From assembly GCF_044901685.1 (NCBI RefSeq), contig NZ_JBJDPS010000006.1, positions 372,001 to 436,000 on the forward strand: a stretch of DNA of 64,000 nucleotides, given 5' to 3'. Each line of letters begins with the position of its first letter. Positions within the stretch are counted from its first letter, which is position 1. Origin of the DNA: Micromonospora_G sp044901685. GTDB taxonomy: Bacteria; Actinomycetota; Actinomycetes; Mycobacteriales; Micromonosporaceae. The position numbers and the translations under genes are program-made. A model generated the notes under the pieces. That model was not told the DNA's origin. It made no database searches and saw only the letters and a list, made by a program, of their open reading frames with translations. This document shows, one piece after another, positions 7,620 through 15,320 of the stretch.

Positions 7620-8729
7620 GTGAACCACATGCCAATCGACCGCCTCGACCAGACGGCGCCATTGCGGATCGCGATGGTCGTGCCGCCCTGGTACGAACTT
7701 CCGCCCGCCGGTTACGGCGGGGTGGAGCAGGTCTGCGCGGCACTGGTGGACGCCCTGGGCGCCCGTGGCCACGAGGTGACCCTCTTCGGCGCCGGAACCG
7801 GATCCGGCACCAGTGCCCGGTTTGTCGGTACGATGTCCCGGTTGCAGCACGATCGTCTCGGCCAGTCACTGCCGGAACTCGCCCACCTTGCCCGAGCCGA
7901 TCAGATGATCAATCCGGATGTCTTCGACGTGGTGCACGACCACACCACCATCGGTCCGTTCCTCGCGCCCAGACGCTCGGTGCCGACGGTGGCCACCGTG
8001 CACAACCGGCCGACCGGCGAACTCGGCGACATCCTCGACGACGTCGACCGGTCGGTCGGGTTGGTGGCGATCTCGCACGCCCAGCGCCGGCTGCGCCCGT
8101 ACCTGCCGTGGGCGGCGACGGTGCACAACGGGATGGCGCTGGACGACGTGCCGTACAAGACGGAGGCCGGCGCCGGGCCGGTCCTCTGGCTGGCCCGCTT
8201 CAGCCCGGACAAGGGACCGGACCTGGCCGTACGCGCCTGCCGGGCGGCCGGGTTGCCGCTGGTGCTGGCGGGCAAGTGCGACGAGCCGGAGGAACAGCGC
8301 TACCTGGCCGAGGTGATCGAGCCGATGCAGGGGCCGGACGTCACCGTGTTGCGTAATCCGGACCGGGAGACCTGCTTCGAGCTGCTGCTCTCGGCCCGTT
8401 GCCTGATCATGCCGATCCGCTGGGAGGAACCGTTCGGCATGGTCATCGTCGAGGCGATGGCGACCGGAACGCCGGTGGTCGCGCTCGACCGGGGTGCCGT
8501 ACCTGAGCTGGTCCGTCCCGGCGTGACCGGTCTGGTCTGCGCCGACCCGGACGACCTGCCGGAGGCGCTGCAGCGGGTGGCCGCCCTGGACCCGGCGGCA
8601 TCGGTGGCGCACGTGCGGAACTCGTTCTCGGCGGAGTTGATGGCCGAGGGCTACGAGCGGGTCTACCGTCACTGGGCCGCCACCGTCCGCCCGTCCGAAA
8701 ACGCCCTGATCCCCACCGGCGCCTGGTGA
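7620..8729 (+). CDS. GT4-family glycosyltransferase
   Basis: A 369-residue GT-B glycosyltransferase. The N-terminal acceptor domain has VPPWYELPPAGYGGVEQ; the C-terminal nucleotide-sugar domain has WLARFSPDKGPDLAV and the E-x7-E element in RWEEPFGMVIVEAMATGTPV. These retaining enzymes transfer sugar from a nucleotide donor; the acceptor cannot be read from sequence. The GTG follows GGGGAGGG at about 12 bases; an ATG three codons later is the alternative. Tandem 20-bp repeats lie directly upstream and a palindromic AAGGAAGGGCCCC repeat begins 7 bases after the stop. Confidence 0.88.
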   Translation: MNHMPIDRLDQTAPLRIAMVVPPWYELPPAGYGGVEQVCAALVDALGARGHEVTLFGAGTGSGTSARFVGTMSRLQHDRLGQSLPELAHLARADQMINPDVFDVVHDHTTIGPFLAPRRSVPTVATVHNRPTGELGDILDDVDRSVGLVAISHAQRRLRPYLPWAATVHNGMALDDVPYKTEAGAGPVLWLARFSPDKGPDLAVRACRAAGLPLVLAGKCDEPEEQRYLAEVIEPMQGPDVTVLRNPDRETCFELLLSARCLIMPIRWEEPFGMVIVEAMATGTPVVALDRGAVPELVRPGVTGLVCADPDDLPEALQRVAALDPAASVAHVRNSFSAELMAEGYERVYRHWAATVRPSENALIPTGAW

Positions 8730-8735
8730 CCCGAG

Positions 8736-8787
8736 CAAGGAAGGGCCCCCTGTTATCGCTCTTGGTAGAGGAAGGGCCCCTTCCTAA
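8736..8787. repeat. AAGGAAGGGCCCC repeat, diverged copy 1
   Basis: CAAGGAAGGGCCCCC at the left and AGGAAGGGCCCCTTCCT at the right flank a diverged centre. It starts 7 bases after the glycosyltransferase stop. It belongs to the same family as the elements at 13439, 43612, 52704 and 61401, but its right arm is itself a short palindrome, so the element looks rearranged. It may work as a terminator. Confidence 0.7.
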
Positions 8788-8912
8788 CCGCTCTCACCGC
8801 GCCGTCCGGCGCAGTGCGGGGGGCGTCCGGCGCACCGGGGCCGGCCGAGCAGGCTGCGGGGTGGCGGGCTGCCGCGCCGCGCAGGACCATGTGGGGCAGG
8901 AGGTGGTTCCCC

Positions 8913-10241
8913 GTGGTCGCCATCACCCTCGACCGGCTGACGAAGGTCTTCGACGGCGGGATCGTGGCCGTCGACGACGTACGGGTCGAGATCGGCTCCG
9001 GTGAGTTCGTGGCGCTGCTCGGGCCGACCGGCTGCGGCAAGTCGACCATCCTGCGCCTGATTGCCGGGCTCGAGGAGCCGACGGGAGGCCGGGTCCTGTT
9101 CGACGGCGAGACCGTGGACGAGCGGAGCGTACGGGACCGGCGGGTGGCGATGGTCTTCCAGGACTATGCCCTGTACCCGTACCTGACGGTGGCGCAGAAC
9201 ATCGGGTTCCCGCTGCGGCTCGGCGCGGAGCCGACCGGCGCGCTCGCGGCGCGGGTGGCCGAGGCGGCCGAGCAACTCGGCATCACCGACCTGTTGGACC
9301 GCCGGCCCGGCAACCTCTCCGGGGGCCAGCGGCAACGGGTGGCGATGGCCCGGGCGATCGTCCGTCGGCCGCACGCCTTCCTGCTCGACGAGCCACTGTC
9401 CAACCTGGACGCCGGGGTCCGGGCCGAGCTGCGTACGGAGATCGCCGCTCTGTCCCGGAGACTCGGCGTGACCACGGTGTACGTGACCCACGACCAGGTC
9501 GAGGCGATGACGATGGCGGACCGCGTGGCGGTGCTGCGCCGGGGCCGGGTGCAGCAGATCGGCCCGCCGGCACAGGTGTACGGGGACCCGGTCAGCCTCT
9601 TTGTCGCGGCGTTTCTCGGTACGCCCCGGCCCAGTCTGCTCCAGGGCGCGATCTACGTGGACGTGGCCCGGGTGCTGATCGACGTCGGATCGCAGCTGCT
9701 GGAACTGTCCCGTGACGACCCGAGGGTCCGGTCCCTGATCGGCCGCCACACCGAGCGGGTGACGCTCGCGGTACGCCCGGACGCACTCGTCCCGGTGGTC
9801 CCGGACACGGACTCCGGTGCGGTGCTGCGCGGCAGCGTACGATCGGTGGAGCAGTTGGGGCACGAGGCGCTGGTACGGGTGGACGTCGGTGCCGTGCCCA
9901 CCTCGGTGGTCGAGTCCCGGCTGGACCACCCGGACACCGGTCGGCACCTGTCCGACCTGCTCGCCGACGACCCGCCGACCGGACACCCGTTCCGGCACAC
10001 GCTCGCTCGCATGATCCCGCACCAACGGACCGACGAGCCGTCGCCCACGGCGCGGACCGAGTACGGCTTCTACCCGGTGTACGACCTCGATCCGGCCGAC
10101 GAGCAGCCGCCGGGCGGCGACCTCGTGGTACGGGTACCGGCGCTGACCCCGCCCCGACCCGGTGCGTCGATGGTGCTCGCGGTCGACCTGGACCGCCTGC
10201 TCCTCTTCGACCGGGCCGGGAACCGGATCCGCCTGGACTGA
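8913..10241 (+). CDS. ABC transporter ATPase of the sugar-import (UgpC/MsiK-like) type
   Basis: A 442-residue nucleotide-binding subunit. Walker A GPTGCGKST (37-45), the LSGGQRQRVAMARAI signature, Walker B with AFLLDEPLSNLD and the switch VTHDQVEAMT are intact. The C-terminal 200 residues contain an OB/TOBE-type regulatory region longer than usual for the family (about 370). AGGAGG lies 9 bases before the chosen GTG; an ATG eight codons upstream lacks a site. No permease or binding protein is adjacent, so this is an orphan. In actinomycetes such orphan ATPases (MsiK) energise several sugar importers, and I infer that role. Confidence 0.85.
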   Translation: MVAITLDRLTKVFDGGIVAVDDVRVEIGSGEFVALLGPTGCGKSTILRLIAGLEEPTGGRVLFDGETVDERSVRDRRVAMVFQDYALYPYLTVAQNIGFPLRLGAEPTGALAARVAEAAEQLGITDLLDRRPGNLSGGQRQRVAMARAIVRRPHAFLLDEPLSNLDAGVRAELRTEIAALSRRLGVTTVYVTHDQVEAMTMADRVAVLRRGRVQQIGPPAQVYGDPVSLFVAAFLGTPRPSLLQGAIYVDVARVLIDVGSQLLELSRDDPRVRSLIGRHTERVTLAVRPDALVPVVPDTDSGAVLRGSVRSVEQLGHEALVRVDVGAVPTSVVESRLDHPDTGRHLSDLLADDPPTGHPFRHTLARMIPHQRTDEPSPTARTEYGFYPVYDLDPADEQPPGGDLVVRVPALTPPRPGASMVLAVDLDRLLLFDRAGNRIRLD

Positions 10242-10261
10242 CCGCCTGGCGTCGCCTCGGC

Positions 10262-10301
10262 ACGTGCGGGGTCGCCCGAGGCTGTGCGGGGTCGCCCGAG
10301 G
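10262..10301. repeat. Tandem 20-bp repeat between convergent genes
   Basis: The unit (A/C)(C/T)GTGCGGGGTCGCCCGAGG occurs twice exactly in tandem, with a third decayed copy after 10302. It lies between the convergent ABC ATPase and secreted-protein genes. Confidence 0.65.
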
Positions 10302-10346
10302 CCGTGCCTGGTCGGCCGCCCCGCCGGCCCAGCTCGACCCGCCCGT

Positions 10347-11624
10347 TCAGTACGCCGAGGCGCGTACGGCGAAGACCGAACGGCTGCCGGCGTACTCGGT
10401 CAGCGACCAGAGCTGGTTCTTCGCCGGCCAGTAGGAGAGGTCCTCCGGCCCGATCGGCAGCGTGTCGGTGTGCATCACCACCGAGCCGCCCGGGCTGAAG
10501 GTGGCCAGGTCACCCCGGTTGCCGTCACCGTCACTGGTGGAGAGGTAGAACCTGCCGTTGATCGCGGTCGCGCCCTGCATGCTGGTCACCGAGACGTCGT
10601 ACGCCTCGGAGCCGTGCGCGTAACCGTCGCCGGCCGTGGTCAGCATCCTGTTGGTGTAGTCGATCGGGAAACGCACCAGCCGGGTGCCGGTGCCGGGATA
10701 GGCGTACTCGCCGACGACCACGCTGTCCGGGGTGCTGGTCCGGTCCAGCGAGACGAACGAGAAGGTCAGGTCCAGGTAGCCGCCGGTGGTCGAGCGGGCG
10801 TACGTCAGCACCTGCGGCAGCACGTACTTGTAGCCGTACGCCTGGTAGCTGCCGTCGGTCTGGAGCCCGATCGCGGTGTCGTCGCTGGTGCTCGCCTGCC
10901 AGAGGTGTCGCATGTCGAAGACCCGAAAGCCGGAGTTGGTCGAGGCGAGGTAGAGGTGGTAGCCGTACCAGAACATGCCGCCGGCGTGCACGTTGACCGG
11001 GCGGAAGGACGCCTTGCCGTCGCCGCGACTGTAGGGCTCCACCAGCAGCACGTGCCGGTAGGTCGGCGCGCTCGGCGTCGAGTAGTCCACGAAGGACACC
11101 CGGACACCCCGGTCGATGCCGTCGGAGGCGTTGTCGTACCAGCTCACCAGGATCGCGGTCGCGCCCTCGTAGGTGCCGACCTCGTACGCGTCCGCGCTGG
11201 TGGTGATGGCCTGGGGAATCCAGTAGGTCACGTTGTTGTCGCCGCTGTTCCAGCAGAACGAGGCCACCCGGTTTGCGGCGTTTGGCGAGCAGGAGGTGGC
11301 CACCCGGTTGCCGTCGCCGACCACGGTGGGCACGCTGACGTTCGGCAGAGCGGCGTCCAGGTCGTCGACGAGCGACGAGTACGAACTGGCCCGGAGCCGG
11401 AAGTTGGCCGCGTTCAGGGTGGTCGCGGCGGCGGCGACCGGTGCGGCGGTGACGCTCCCGCCCGCCGTGCCGACCGGTGCGGCGTTCACGGCGGTGGCCG
11501 GCGTCTTGGCGGCGGTCGCCGATGGGTTCGCGGCGGCCGGTGCGGCGTTCGCGGCGGTGGCCGGTGCGGCGGCGGCGAGCAGGGTCACGGTCAGGGCCGC
11601 GACGAGCAATCTCCGTGTGACCAA
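10347..11624 (-). CDS. Secreted protein of unknown function
   Basis: A 425-residue protein starting at a TTG that has AGGAGG five bases upstream; the longer open frame to 11801 has no such site. Residues 1-26 form a Sec signal peptide (RRLLVAALTVTLLAAAAPATAAN), followed by an Ala-rich spacer to about residue 70. The mature part is rich in short Tyr/Gly/Ser beta-strand-like segments with blocks such as SFVSLDRTS and LYLASTNSGFRVFD, which suggests a beta-propeller-like fold. I recognise no catalytic motif. It is divergent from the chitinase gene at 11870 and shares a 245-bp intergenic region with it, so common regulation is possible. Confidence 0.7.
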   Translation of the reverse strand: MVTRRLLVAALTVTLLAAAAPATAANAAPAAANPSATAAKTPATAVNAAPVGTAGGSVTAAPVAAAATTLNAANFRLRASSYSSLVDDLDAALPNVSVPTVVGDGNRVATSCSPNAANRVASFCWNSGDNNVTYWIPQAITTSADAYEVGTYEGATAILVSWYDNASDGIDRGVRVSFVDYSTPSAPTYRHVLLVEPYSRGDGKASFRPVNVHAGGMFWYGYHLYLASTNSGFRVFDMRHLWQASTSDDTAIGLQTDGSYQAYGYKYVLPQVLTYARSTTGGYLDLTFSFVSLDRTSTPDSVVVGEYAYPGTGTRLVRFPIDYTNRMLTTAGDGYAHGSEAYDVSVTSMQGATAINGRFYLSTSDGDGNRGDLATFSPGGSVVMHTDTLPIGPEDLSYWPAKNQLWSLTEYAGSRSVFAVRASAY

Positions 11625-11791
11625 GGGGTCCTCCTCGGACGGATCGGCATACCCGTTCGGTACCGGACTCTGTCCGGTGTGGATGACCGGTGTCAACGAG
11701 TTTCGCCGTTTTCGTCCGGTGTTTACCCGGCGGTGACCTTCCTTCGGTGAGCGTCGATCGCTTTCATCGGCGGATGGTGGTCGCGTAGGTC

Positions 11792-11832
11792 TGGACAGCA
11801 ACAGTTAACAGTCCTAATAATTGGCCAACTGT
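11792..11832 (+). promoter_or_regulatory. Chitinase promoter with overlapping inverted repeat
   Basis: TGGACA (11792-11797), a 17-base spacer and TAATAA (11815-11820) form a near-consensus promoter, rare in this GC-rich window. ACAGTT (11801) and AACTGT (11827) form an inverted repeat around it, and TTGGCCAA at 11821-11828 is a palindrome next to the -10. The same arrangement occurs before the GH18 gene at 52845, which supports function. Confidence 0.75.
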
Positions 11833-11869
11833 CGATGGCCCACGGGCCGTGACCGGCCAGGAGGACGGG

Positions 11870-13423
11870 ATGAGACGCTCCAGATCGTTGTTGTTCGGTG
11901 TGGTGGCCGCGCTGGCCGCCGGGGTGGGCGCGGTCTCGGTCTCGATGCCGGCGTTCGCGGCTGGTCCGACGGCGACGTTCGTGAAGACTTCTGACTGGGG
12001 TTCGGGTTGGGAGGGGAAGTACACGATCACGAATGGTGGTACGACGGCGATCTCGTCGTGGTCGGTGGCGTTCGATCTGCCGGCGGGGAGTCGGGTGGGT
12101 ACGTTCTGGGATGCGTTGATGACGTCGTCGGGTCAGCGGTTCACGTTTACGAACCGTTCGTGGAACGGGAGTTTGGCGCCGGGTGCGTCGGCGTCGTTCG
12201 GGTTCAACGCGACGGGTGCGGGTTCTCCGTCGAACTGCACGTTGAACGGTGCGGCGTGTGGTGGTGGTACGACTCCGCCGACCACCCCGCCCGCGACCAC
12301 CGCACCGCCCACCACCCTGCCCCCGACGACCCCGCCCCCAACCACGCCGCCCCCGACAACCCCGCCGCCCACGACCGGGCCCCCGCCGAACACCGGGCTG
12401 CCGAAACACGCGCTCATCGGCTACCTGCACAGCAGTTTCGCCAACGGTTCGGGATACCTACGGATGGCCGACGTGCCGGCCGAGTGGGACATCATCAACC
12501 TCGCCTTCGGCGAGCCGACCTCGGTCACCTCCGGTGACATCCGGTTCCAGCTCTGCCCGGTGGCGGAGTGTCCCGGGGTCGAGACCGAGGCCCAGTTCAC
12601 CGCGGCGATCCGGGCCAAGCAGCAGCAGGGCAAGAAGGTGCTCATCTCGATCGGCGGCCAGAACGGGCAGGTGCAGCTCACCACCACCGCCGCCCGGGAC
12701 GCCTTCGTCCGCTCGGTCAGCGCCATCATCGACCGTTACGGGCTCAACGGGCTGGACATCGACTTCGAGGGTCACTCGCTGTCGCTGAACACCGGGGACA
12801 CCGACTTCAGGAACCCGACCACCCCGGTGATCGTGAACCTGATCTCGGCCATCCGTACGCTCAAGGCCCGTTACGGCTCCGGCTTCGTCCTCACGATGGC
12901 GCCGGAGACCTTCTTCGTGCAGCTCGGTTACCAGTTCTACGGCTCCGGCCCGTGGGGCGGCCAGGATCCGCGAGCCGGGTCGTACCTGCCGGTCATCCAC
13001 GCGCTGCGCAACGACATCACCGTGCTGCACGTACAGGACTACAACTCGGGTCCGATCATGGGGCTGGACAACCAGTACCACACCATGGGTGGTGCCGACT
13101 TCCACATCGCGATGACCGACATGCTGCTGGCCGGGTTCCCGGTCGCCGGCAACACCGCGAACGTCTTTCCCGCCCTGCGCGAGGACCAGATCGCCTTCGG
13201 TACGCCAGCCGGCAGCAGCGCCGGCAACGGGTACGTCGCACCGGCCGGTGTGCAACAGGCGGTGAACTGCCTGGTCCGGGGCACCAACTGCGGCGGCTAC
13301 AGCCCGCGCAGCGGGACCAACCCCAACTTCCGTGGGCTGATGACCTGGTCGATCAACTGGGACCGCTTCTACAACTGGGAGTTCAAGAACAGCCACGAGC
13401 CGTTCCTGAACGCCCTGCCCTGA
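11870..13423 (+). CDS. CBM2-GH18 chitinase
   Basis: A 517-residue secreted enzyme: signal peptide (about 1-32, ending MPAFAA), CBM2 (about 33-132, with conserved Trp and paired Cys), a Thr/Pro linker (about 133-172) and a GH18 barrel. The catalytic signature GLDIDFE places Asp296, Asp298 and the acid Glu300; SIGGQNG is the substrate-side strand. It should hydrolyse chitin outside the cell. AGGAGG precedes the ATG. The CBM2 part uses G/T-ending codons unlike the C-ending codons of the rest and is almost identical in DNA to that of the gene at 52845. A strong promoter with an inverted repeat lies upstream. Confidence 0.92.
   Translation: MRRSRSLLFGVVAALAAGVGAVSVSMPAFAAGPTATFVKTSDWGSGWEGKYTITNGGTTAISSWSVAFDLPAGSRVGTFWDALMTSSGQRFTFTNRSWNGSLAPGASASFGFNATGAGSPSNCTLNGAACGGGTTPPTTPPATTAPPTTLPPTTPPPTTPPPTTPPPTTGPPPNTGLPKHALIGYLHSSFANGSGYLRMADVPAEWDIINLAFGEPTSVTSGDIRFQLCPVAECPGVETEAQFTAAIRAKQQQGKKVLISIGGQNGQVQLTTTAARDAFVRSVSAIIDRYGLNGLDIDFEGHSLSLNTGDTDFRNPTTPVIVNLISAIRTLKARYGSGFVLTMAPETFFVQLGYQFYGSGPWGGQDPRAGSYLPVIHALRNDITVLHVQDYNSGPIMGLDNQYHTMGGADFHIAMTDMLLAGFPVAGNTANVFPALREDQIAFGTPAGSSAGNGYVAPAGVQQAVNCLVRGTNCGGYSPRSGTNPNFRGLMTWSINWDRFYNWEFKNSHEPFLNALP
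11943..12306 (+). repeat. CBM2-coding block duplicated at 52918-53281
   Basis: By eye, 364 bases match the block at 52918-53281 with a single difference (T at 12148, C at 53123). The block covers the end of the signal peptide, the whole CBM2 and the first linker codons. Outside it the two genes diverge strongly. Codons inside favour GGT, TCG, ACG and GTG, whereas flanking catalytic-domain codons end mostly in C. This indicates gene conversion or recent copying of a domain cassette of foreign codon style. Confidence 0.9.
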
Positions 13424-13438
13424 TCCCCACCTGAGTGC

Positions 13439-13488
13439 AAGGAAGGGCCCCTTATTAACGCATATGCGTTAATAAGGGGCCCTTCCTT
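13439..13488. repeat. Perfect 50-bp palindrome, AAGGAAGGGCCCC family copy 2 (likely bidirectional terminator)
   Basis: AAGGAAGGGCCCCTTATT through AACGCAT is mirrored without mismatch, 25 bases per arm and no loop. It lies 15 bases past the chitinase stop and overlaps the TAA stop of the convergent kinase (minus strand) by two bases. It can terminate both genes. Confidence 0.92.
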
Positions 13489-15106
13489 ACGCCAGTTGGG
13501 CCAGTACGGCGTCGAACCGTTCGGCGTACTCGGGAGTGATGCCGCCCTCGTGCACCCGGGTCGCGACCGCGCGGCGGAGCAGGCCGACCGGTTCGACCAG
13601 GTCGACCGCACCGTCGAGCGCCGACGTCCGCAGGTTGCGTAGCTGGTTGCGCAGATCGAGCCCGACGTCGTCGCGGATCGCCCCGGCGGCCAGGCCGGCG
13701 CCGATCAGGCGGTCGAGCTGTGCCACCGCCTCGTCGAGCGTGAGTACGCCGACCAGGCCGGGTTCCGTCCCGGTCGACCGGGACGGGGCGCTCGGTTCTC
13801 CGACCGGTGTCGGTGTCGGTGTGGGGTGTCCGGTCACGGCACTGGTCGGCGTGGGCGCGGCGGGCAGGCCGACCTGCCGGGACGGGGGCGCCTGGTTGAG
13901 CGCGATCCCGACGACCACGGCCAGACCGAGTACGGCGACCGTCCCGAACGCCAGCCCGATGGTCGCCATCCGGGGTCTGCCGGTCGGCTCGGCCGGTGGC
14001 ACGGCGGGCTCACCGGCCCGGCCGGGGTCCGGCCCGACCGGTGTGAACGGGTCGGGGCGTGGGGGCAGTACGCGTACCCCGGGGCCCGCCCGCTCGCGTG
14101 CTCCGGCCGCCGGGGCCGGGGCCGCCGGGGCCGGGGCCGCCGGGGCCGGCGCGGCCGGGACGAGCGGCGGCAGGGTGATCACCGACGGTCGGGAGGAGGC
14201 CGACGGTGACCGGGACGCCACCGCCACTGCCACCGGGGTCGGGGCCGGGGTCGGGGCCGGGGGAGGCTCGGCGGCGAGCAGTTGACCCCTGAGCAGTTCG
14301 GCGATCTCCCGGGTGCTCGGCCGGTCGGCCGGGTCCCGGGCCAGACAGCGCGAACACGCGTCGGCCACCGTGCGCGGCAGGCCGGGCACGGTGGCCAGCG
14401 ACGGTACGGGTTGGTCGGCCCGCAGCGCCTCGGTTAGGTCGTCCCAGGTCTCGGCGGGGTAGGGCACCCGTCCGGTGAGCGTCTCGTAGAGCAGCACACC
14501 CAGCGAGTACGTGTCGGTCGCCGGCTGGGCGGGCGTGCCGTCCAGACGTTCCGGCGCGACGTACGCCGGGGTGCCGAACGTCTCCCCGTCCTCGTCCTCG
14601 TCCGGCGCCCCGATCCGGGTGGCGATGCCGAAGTCGAGCACCTTGGCGCCGACCGCGGTCATCATGATGTTGGACGGGGTGATGTCCCGGTGCACGATGC
14701 CGAGTTCGTGGGCCTCGGCCAGCGCCTCGGCCACCTGCGCGCAGATTTCCACCGCCTCGGCCCAGGGCAGTGGGCCGTCCAGCAGTCGGCGCTCCAACTC
14801 CTCGCCGGTCAGCAACTCCATCACCACGAAGGCGGTGACCGTCCCGTCCGGCGCGATCTCCTCCCCGTAGTCGTGCACCGAGGTCACGTGCGGGTGGACG
14901 AGTTGGGCGGCGGCGCGTGCCTCCTCGCGAACCATGTCCCGGAACTTGGCGTCGGCGGCCAGTGACGCGGCCAGCACCTTGATCGCGATCATCCGGTCGA
15001 GCACCTCGTCGCGGGCCCGCCAGATGACGGACATGCCGCCGGCGCCGATCTGGTCGATGAGTCGGTACCTGCGGGCGAGCAGGACGCCCGCGTACAGCGC
15101 AGCCAT
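13487..15106 (-). CDS. Transmembrane Ser/Thr protein kinase
   Basis: A 539-residue Hanks-type kinase from the ATG at 15106 (a GTG four codons upstream is possible). The catalytic domain (about 10-270) has the P-loop IGAGGMSVIWRA, the AIKV lysine, the catalytic loop HRDITPSN, DFG and YVAPE. The loop position usually occupied by Lys (HRDxKPxN) is Thr here. A Pro/Ala-rich juxtamembrane region with a PAAPAPA tandem leads to one TM segment (IGLAFGTVAVLGLAVVVGIAL). The external C-terminus is a small helical domain resembling a FIMAH module rather than PASTA repeats. Its signal and targets are unknown. The stop lies in the 50-bp palindrome shared with the convergent chitinase. Confidence 0.9.
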   Translation of the reverse strand: MAALYAGVLLARRYRLIDQIGAGGMSVIWRARDEVLDRMIAIKVLAASLAADAKFRDMVREEARAAAQLVHPHVTSVHDYGEEIAPDGTVTAFVVMELLTGEELERRLLDGPLPWAEAVEICAQVAEALAEAHELGIVHRDITPSNIMMTAVGAKVLDFGIATRIGAPDEDEDGETFGTPAYVAPERLDGTPAQPATDTYSLGVLLYETLTGRVPYPAETWDDLTEALRADQPVPSLATVPGLPRTVADACSRCLARDPADRPSTREIAELLRGQLLAAEPPPAPTPAPTPVAVAVASRSPSASSRPSVITLPPLVPAAPAPAAPAPAAPAPAAGARERAGPGVRVLPPRPDPFTPVGPDPGRAGEPAVPPAEPTGRPRMATIGLAFGTVAVLGLAVVVGIALNQAPPSRQVGLPAAPTPTSAVTGHPTPTPTPVGEPSAPSRSTGTEPGLVGVLTLDEAVAQLDRLIGAGLAAGAIRDDVGLDLRNQLRNLRTSALDGAVDLVEPVGLLRRAVATRVHEGGITPEYAERFDAVLAQLA

Positions 15107-15230
15107 CGTTCGCAGCACCTGCCTGGGGAGGGGGTCGTATCAGGTTGCGTGAATGTAACCATTCTGTCAACGATCAACCGCCCGACCCGGCACCTGCCGT
15201 CAACCCTGGTCGGAGCCGGCTTTGCCGCCC

Positions 15231-15318
15231 CTCCCGATGCCCGGACCGGCGCGGCTCGCCGGCCCGGGAGAGCCCTCCTGATGTCCGGACCGGCGCGGCT
15301 CGCCGGCCCGGGAGAGCC
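15231..15318. repeat. Two tandem copies of a 44-bp unit
   Basis: Two copies, beginning CTCCCGATGCCCGGACC and CTCCTGATGTCCGGACC, repeat with a 44-base period and differ at two positions. Each contains GGCTCGCCGGCCCGGGAGAGCC. They fill most of the space between the lectin-protein stop and the kinase promoter region (both minus strand). Possible terminator or decayed regulatory array. Confidence 0.75.
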
Positions 15319-15320
15319 GG

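Noticed and set aside
11625..11869. DasR-type site (dre) for chitinase control
   Set aside because: I looked for the ACTGGTCTAGACCAGT-like palindrome here and before 52845 and found none close to it.
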